NCBI GenBank assembly: GCA_007118045.1
Contig: SKTG01000373.1
Span: 1 to 9,135, forward strand
Length of the DNA stretch: 9,135 nt
DNA from: Nitriliruptoraceae bacterium
GTDB lineage: Bacteria > Actinomycetota > Nitriliruptoria > Nitriliruptorales > Nitriliruptoraceae
Reading direction: 5' to 3'
Shown here: in pieces, positions 6,284 through 9,135 of the stretch
How positions within the stretch are numbered: the stretch's first letter is position 1
Layout of the letters: each line of letters opens with the position of its first letter
The notes under the pieces: generated by a model
Database searches by the model: none
The model's input: only the letters and a program-made list of their open reading frames with translations
What the model was told of the DNA's origin: nothing
Translations under genes and position numbers: made by a program

Positions 6284-7120
6284 GTGGGCGGCGGGTACGA
6301 CCTGCACACGCACAGCACGTTCTCCGACGGGACCACGAGCCCGGAGAGCAACGTCGAGGCGGCGGTCGCCCTCGGCCTCGAGGGGCTGGGGGTCACCGAC
6401 CACGACACGACCGACGGCTTCGAGCGGGCGCGGCTCGCGGCCGACGACACCGGGCTCGAGCTGGTGCTGGGCACGGAGTTCTCGGCCGAGCACGAGGGCT
6501 TCTCCGTCCACGTGCTCGGCTTCTGGATCGATCCGGGTCACGCCGCCCTGACCGACGAGCTCGAACGGCTACGGGACGAGCGGACCGACCGGGCCCGCCG
6601 GATCGTCGAGCGCTTCCGCGAGCTCGGCATCCCCCTCGAGTTCGAGCGGGTCCTCCAGCTGGCCGGGACGGCACCCATCGGGCGGCCCCACATCGCGGAG
6701 GCCGTGGTCGAGACCGGCGCGGTCGGTGACACGAAGGAGGTGTTCGACCGCTACCTCGCCGACGGGGGGCCCGCGTACGTGCCCAAGCACGCCGTCGGCC
6801 CGCGTCGCGCGGTGGAGCTGCTGACCGCGGCCTGCGGCGTGGCGGTGCTCGCCCATCCGGGGCTCTACGGCCGCGACGACCGGGGCGTGGACCCGGGGTT
6901 GGTCGAGGAGATGGCGGGCGCCGGCCTGGCCGGGATCGAGGCGGACCACCCCGATCACACGGCGGAGCAGCGGCGCGCCTACCGCGACCTCGCCGTCGGG
7001 TTGGGCCTGGAGGTCACGGGCGGGTCCGACTACCACGGCGAGGCGAAACCCAACCGCCTGGGGTCGGCCACGACCGACCGCGAGGTCGTCGAGCGCCTGC
7101 GGTCGTGGGTCCGCACCTGA
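6284..7120 (+). CDS. PHP-domain metal-dependent phosphoesterase (RnaA/YciV-like)
   Basis: This 278-aa protein belongs to the polymerase-and-histidinol-phosphatase superfamily, whose stand-alone members remove phosphate from 3',5'-nucleoside bisphosphates or trim 5' ends of short RNAs using a trinuclear metal centre. Ligand motifs appear in the expected order: DLHTHSTFSDG (His8, His10, Asp15), VTDHDT (His40), GTEFS (Glu65), VHVLGF (His76), IGRPHIA (132-138), LAHPG (His191), IEADHPDH (219-225) and GGSDYHG (Asp249, His251). All key residues are present, so it should be active. Length matches the RnaA/TrpH-type family. The substrate is inferred only from family resemblance. The start GTG 6284 is preceded closely by a strong GGGGAGGGG run (6272-6280). 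It follows the acyl-CoA dehydrogenase by 98 bp but has its own promoter-like box, so operon membership is doubtful. Confidence 0.92.
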   Translation: MGGGYDLHTHSTFSDGTTSPESNVEAAVALGLEGLGVTDHDTTDGFERARLAADDTGLELVLGTEFSAEHEGFSVHVLGFWIDPGHAALTDELERLRDERTDRARRIVERFRELGIPLEFERVLQLAGTAPIGRPHIAEAVVETGAVGDTKEVFDRYLADGGPAYVPKHAVGPRRAVELLTAACGVAVLAHPGLYGRDDRGVDPGLVEEMAGAGLAGIEADHPDHTAEQRRAYRDLAVGLGLEVTGGSDYHGEAKPNRLGSATTDREVVERLRSWVRT

Positions 7121-7167
7121 GCGGACGGGCCGCCGACCTGCCATCATGTACCAACGGCCATGGTCGT

Positions 7168-7182
7168 GTGGCCACTGGCCAC
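7168..7182. promoter_or_regulatory. Perfect 15-bp palindrome upstream of the FHA-LuxR gene, candidate operator
   Basis: GTGGCCA-C-TGGCCAC is an exact inverted repeat with 7-bp arms around one base. It lies 94 bp before the GTG start of the FHA-LuxR gene. Further GGCC-containing sites occur around it (7156-7159, 7187-7190, 7199-7202). It has no T-run and a one-base loop, so a DNA-binding site is more likely than a terminator. The bound protein is unknown; the regulator encoded just downstream is an obvious candidate. Confidence 0.45.
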
Positions 7183-7223
7183 GTGCGGCCTGAACGGTGG
7201 CCGACCGGCCGTCCCGTGCGAGA

Positions 7224-7236
7224 GACTGCGCCAGTC
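7224..7236. repeat. Short inverted repeat GACTG-CGC-CAGTC in the FHA-LuxR leader
   Basis: Exact 5-bp arms with a 3-base centre lie 40 bp before the GTG start. It could be a second operator half-set or a small RNA hairpin in the leader. At this length it could also be chance. Confidence 0.25.
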
Positions 7237-7276
7237 GCGTGACGAGGCCGCGGCGCGAACGCGGCGAGGAGGAACC

Positions 7277-7861
7277 GTGGAGCCCCAACAGCCCCAGAAG
7301 GCCCAGAAGATCGTTCCGGTGCCCACCTTGCACTTCAGCGAGGGCTCGTTGGCCGGTCGCGTGGTGCGGCTCGACCACGACGTCGCCACGATCGGGCGGC
7401 GTGAGGACAACAGCTACGTCATCCCGGACCCACGCGTCTCGCGCGTGCACGCGGAGGTGCGCAAGGAGGCCTCCGCGGTGATCATCACCGACCTCGGGTC
7501 GTCGGCCGGCACGAAGGTCAACGACCAGGAGATCGAGGGGCCGAAGGTCGTCCGTCACGGTGACCGGGTCAGCTTCGGGCCGGTGACCGCGACCTTCGAG
7601 GACCCCGCGGCCGCCTCCCAGGCCGAGGACGCCACGATGGTCTTCGACGTCCCGAAGGTCGAGACCGGGCCCCACCTCTCGCCGCGCCAACAGCAGGTGC
7701 TCGAGCTGATGGCCGAGGGCATGACCAACTCGGAGATCGGCGAGCAGCTCGGCGTGACCGAGCGCACCGTCAAGGCCTACGCGCAGGAGCTCTACGACAA
7801 GCTCGGCGTGCGCAACCGGGCCGGCGCGGTCGCGGAGGCCGCCAAGCTGGGGTTGCTGTAA
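7277..7861 (+). CDS. FHA domain - LuxR-type HTH fusion regulator
   Basis: This 194-aa soluble protein joins a phosphothreonine-reading domain to a DNA-binding domain. FHA domain, about 15-110: TIGRREDN with the conserved Gly-Arg (40-41), SRVHAEV (55-61) with Ser55, Arg56 and His58, and DLGSSAGTKVN (72-82). A linker (109-131) contains EDATMVFD. A LuxR/GerE four-helix HTH fills 133-194: LSPRQQQVLELMAEGMTNSE, then IGEQLGVTERTVKAYAQEL and YDKLGVRNRAGAV. All signature FHA and HTH positions are present. The likely role is a transcription regulator controlled by binding a phosphothreonine made by a Ser/Thr kinase, in another protein or in its own linker; this is inference. The start is GTG 7277, with AGGAGG (7267-7272) 4 nt upstream. 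Upstream in-frame starts would read through the palindromic leader into unlikely sequence. No kinase or phosphatase gene is adjacent; parA follows 100 bp downstream. Confidence 0.92.
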   Translation: MEPQQPQKAQKIVPVPTLHFSEGSLAGRVVRLDHDVATIGRREDNSYVIPDPRVSRVHAEVRKEASAVIITDLGSSAGTKVNDQEIEGPKVVRHGDRVSFGPVTATFEDPAAASQAEDATMVFDVPKVETGPHLSPRQQQVLELMAEGMTNSEIGEQLGVTERTVKAYAQELYDKLGVRNRAGAVAEAAKLGLL

Positions 7862-7875
7862 CGCCCCCTCGGCGT
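7861..7875 (+). terminator. Weak hairpin after the FHA-LuxR stop codon
   Basis: ACGCC-CCCTC-GGCGT has perfect 5-bp arms and a 5-base loop, starting at the last base of the stop codon. No T-tract follows, so it would be at best a weak or factor-dependent terminator. A CCCC/GGGG pairing nearby (7865-7868 with 7881-7884) could compete with it. Confidence 0.22.
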
Positions 7876-7899
7876 CGCTTGGGGTCCACCCGCCGCCGG

Positions 7900-7905
7900 T
7901 AGGCT
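7900..7905 (+). promoter_or_regulatory. Candidate -10 box for the parA transcript (TAGGCT)
   Basis: GTAGGCTCG is identical to the element before the PHP gene. It lies 56 nt before the parA GTG and 36 nt before the ATG of the mini-ORF at 7942. The second spacing matches the other genes here better. GCTTGG at 7877-7882 is a possible but poor -35 at a 17-bp spacing. Confidence 0.5.
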
Positions 7906-7941
7906 CGGACCGGTCGGGATCCAGCGACGGTCGAGGCATCC

Positions 7942-7965
7942 ATGCGGCGTTCGGGGCACCAGTGA
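7942..7965 (+). CDS. Possible 7-codon leader mini-ORF (MRRSGHQ) overlapping the parA start
   Basis: ATG 7942 has GAGG (7933-7936) 5 nt upstream, a better site than parA itself has. The reading frame runs seven codons and ends at TGA 7963-7965, which overlaps the parA GTG as GTGA. Such an arrangement would let ribosomes terminate and restart on parA. It may be chance: it is very short and no other evidence supports translation. Confidence 0.35.
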   Translation: MRRSGHQ

Positions 7966-8801
7966 CGGCACGCGTCTACGCGGTCGCCAACCAGAAGGGC
8001 GGGGTGGGCAAGACCACCTCGACCCTCAACATCGCGGCCGGGATGGCCGAGCTCGGTGCTGCCGTGCTCGTCGTCGATCTCGATCCGCAGGGGTGTCTGA
8101 CGTTCTCCCTCGGCTACGACCCCGACGAGCTCGAACCCTCGCTCAACGACACCGTCGTCGGTCGCGCCGCGCTCCCCGACACGATCCTCCAGCACGGTGA
8201 GGTGGACGTCGTCCCGTCCAACATCGACCTCGCCGGTGCGGAGGTCACCCTGTTGTCGCGCACGGGTCGGGAGTACCTGCTCCGCGGGGAGCTCGCCGAC
8301 CTGCTCGACAGCTACGACGTGGTCTTCATCGACTGCGCACCGTCCTTGGGTGTGCTGACCATCAACGGTCTGACCGCCGCCGACGAGGTGCTCATCCCGG
8401 TCCAGTGCGAGACGCTCTCGCACCGCGGGGTCTCCCAGCTGCTCGACACGATCGGCGACGTGAAGCGTCTCACGAACCGGACGCTGAACGTCCGCGGTCT
8501 CGTCGCGACGATGTTCGATGCCAGGACCAGGCACTCGCGCGAGGTGCTGCGCGACCTCATCGCCCGCTACGACCTGCCGCTGGTGGGTCCGCCGGTACGC
8601 AAGTCGATCCGGTTCGCGGAGAGCCCGACCGTGGGGGCGACCCTGGTCGGCGCGGGGACCAACGTGCCCGGCGCGTCCGCCTACCGGGCGATCGCGCGCG
8701 AGCTGTTGGACCTGCCGGTGGACGAGGAGCTGACCGCCGCGGCGGGCTGGACCGACGAGCAGCGCGACGAGGTGCTCGGCGTCGCCGAGCTGACACCGTG
8801 A
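7962..8801 (+). CDS. ParA/Soj-family partitioning ATPase (no adjacent parB)
   Basis: This 279-aa protein is a Walker-type ATPase of the kind that forms nucleotide-dependent dimers on the nucleoid to segregate DNA or position cargo. Motifs: deviant Walker A KGGVGKTT (12-19, with the signature Lys), VVDLDPQG (37-44), Walker B VVFIDCAPS (120-128), and VPSNIDLAGAE (84-94), typical of Soj-like proteins. The N-terminus starts directly with the ATPase fold, so there is no DNA-binding HTH as in large plasmid ParAs. The last 20 residues are a charged tail. No parB, parS-like site or replication gene is in the window, so this looks like an accessory chromosomal ParA. In mycobacteria a ParA paralogue (Rv1708) precedes scpA-scpB; whether that holds here lies beyond the window edge. 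The start GTG 7962 has only a weak GGGG (7953-7956) upstream. Its stop overlaps a downstream mini-ORF. Confidence 0.92.
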   Translation: MTARVYAVANQKGGVGKTTSTLNIAAGMAELGAAVLVVDLDPQGCLTFSLGYDPDELEPSLNDTVVGRAALPDTILQHGEVDVVPSNIDLAGAEVTLLSRTGREYLLRGELADLLDSYDVVFIDCAPSLGVLTINGLTAADEVLIPVQCETLSHRGVSQLLDTIGDVKRLTNRTLNVRGLVATMFDARTRHSREVLRDLIARYDLPLVGPPVRKSIRFAESPTVGATLVGAGTNVPGASAYRAIARELLDLPVDEELTAAAGWTDEQRDEVLGVAELTP

Positions 8802-8854
8802 GCCGGGTGGCGGCTGGTCACGGACCGTCGGGCGTCGGGGGGCGCCGAAGGTGA
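8798..8854 (+). CDS. Possible 18-codon bridging mini-ORF between parA and the next gene
   Basis: GTG 8798 overlaps the parA stop as GTGA. The frame encodes MSRVAAGHGPSGVGGRRR and ends at TGA 8852-8854, which overlaps the GTG start of the next gene, again as GTGA. It could keep ribosomes moving from parA into the next gene rather than make a functional peptide. The composition (Gly/Arg-rich) is what GC-rich non-coding sequence would give, so protein function is doubtful. Confidence 0.3.
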   Translation: MSRVAAGHGPSGVGGRRR

Positions 8855-9135
8855 GCGCCGCGCGTGGTGGGACCTCGCCCGCCTTCGACCGGGTGGCGCC
8901 GCGCGGCGGTGAGGGGCGACCCAGGGCACGGCGGGACGGCCTCGGGAAGGAGGCGCTGTACTCGACGGCGCCGACCTCGGCGCCCACGGCGCAGTTCGAG
9001 GCCTGGTGCCGCCGATGCGACGTGCCGCTCGCCCTGTCCGTGCTGCGGGTCGTCCGGCTGCTCGTCCCGCCCTTCCTGTGGGATCCCGTCCGCGGCCGTC
9101 TCTGGACCCGCTGTCCCGCCTGCGACCGCTACGCG
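8851..9135 (+). CDS. Partial gene: conserved-looking protein with two CXXC pairs (putative zinc ribbon)
   Basis: An open frame runs from GTG 8851 to the window edge (95 codons, no stop). After an Arg/Gly-rich, probably disordered N-terminus (1-32) it reads LGKEALYSTAPTSAP, then FEAWCRRCDVPLALSVLRVV, then a hydrophobic stretch LLVPPFLW and a basic turn to TRCPACDRYA. Cys53/Cys56 and Cys88/Cys91 would form a four-cysteine zinc site around a 31-residue insert. The GK-E/D-ALYS start followed by two knuckles feels familiar from short actinobacterial hypothetical proteins next to parA, but I cannot name a family. The true start may be GTG 8893 or 8851. The gene lies 49 bp after parA and is linked to it through the GTGA-overlapping mini-ORF, so the two are probably co-transcribed. 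Its function is unknown. Confidence 0.7.
   Translation, partial: MSAARGGTSPAFDRVAPRGGEGRPRARRDGLGKEALYSTAPTSAPTAQFEAWCRRCDVPLALSVLRVVRLLVPPFLWDPVRGRLWTRCPACDRYA

Noticed and set aside
7160..7276. Upstream ATG 7160 as start of the FHA-LuxR protein
   Set aside because: It has no ribosome binding site, would translate the palindromic leader, and adds a non-conserved Arg-rich segment; GTG 7277 has a near-perfect AGGAGG.
6569..7939. 456-codon minus-strand open frame across the PHP and FHA-LuxR genes
   Set aside because: It spans two well-supported plus-strand genes and their intergenic region and shows no domain; typical of GC-rich antisense frames.
7861..7961. parS-like site near the ParA gene
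   Set aside because: No TGTTTCACGTGAAACA-like palindrome is present here or elsewhere that I could see in the window.
7770..8987. 405-codon minus-strand open frame opposite parA
   Set aside because: The sequence is Arg/Gly/His-rich with no motif and is antisense to a complete ParA.

Overview
The window is very GC-rich (about 70% or more by eye). It uses many GTG starts behind purine-rich ribosome binding sites, and genes are tightly packed on both strands. A CXXC-free Mrp ATPase, an LppM-like lipoprotein and an FHA-LuxR regulator point to a chromosomal segment of an actinobacterium, perhaps a deep-branching one. The exact lineage is inference. No RNA gene, insertion sequence, CRISPR array or prophage gene is visible, and the segment looks like core chromosome.

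Layout: (1) 1-239 (+) is the C-terminal end of a PAP2-family phosphatase, convergent with the next gene. (2) 247-3186 (-) holds a type IV pilus/type II secretion assembly ATPase (PilB/GspE) followed by an Mrp/ApbC-type Fe-S carrier ATPase. The latter has its own promoter-like box in the 60-bp gap. (3) 3315-4115 (+) is a lipoprotein with an additional C-terminal membrane helix, divergent from the ATPase. (4) 4146-4919 (-) is an unrecognised 257-aa protein whose C-terminal half resembles an FMN-binding split barrel. (5) 5049-6185 (+) is an acyl-CoA dehydrogenase. (6) 6284-7120 (+) is a PHP-domain phosphoesterase. (7) 7277-7861 (+) is an FHA-LuxR fusion regulator. (8) 7962-8801 (+) is an orphan ParA ATPase. 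(9) 8851-9135 (+, runs off the end) is a conserved-looking protein with two CXXC pairs, probably co-translated with parA.

The genes do not form one pathway. The most coherent parts are the parA-zinc-ribbon pair, linked by GTGA overlaps through an 18-codon mini-ORF, and the FHA-LuxR gene, whose architecture suggests a Ser/Thr-phosphorylation input wired directly to DNA binding and whose upstream region carries a perfect 15-bp palindrome.

A recurring promoter-like box TA(G/C)(G/C)NT (TAGGCT, TAGCCT, TACCAT, TACCGT) lies 24-56 nt before the start of five genes and just inside the apparent start of a sixth. It looks like the housekeeping -10 element of this genome. I see no undescribed multi-gene system that can be claimed from sequence alone; the findings list gives the points worth checking.
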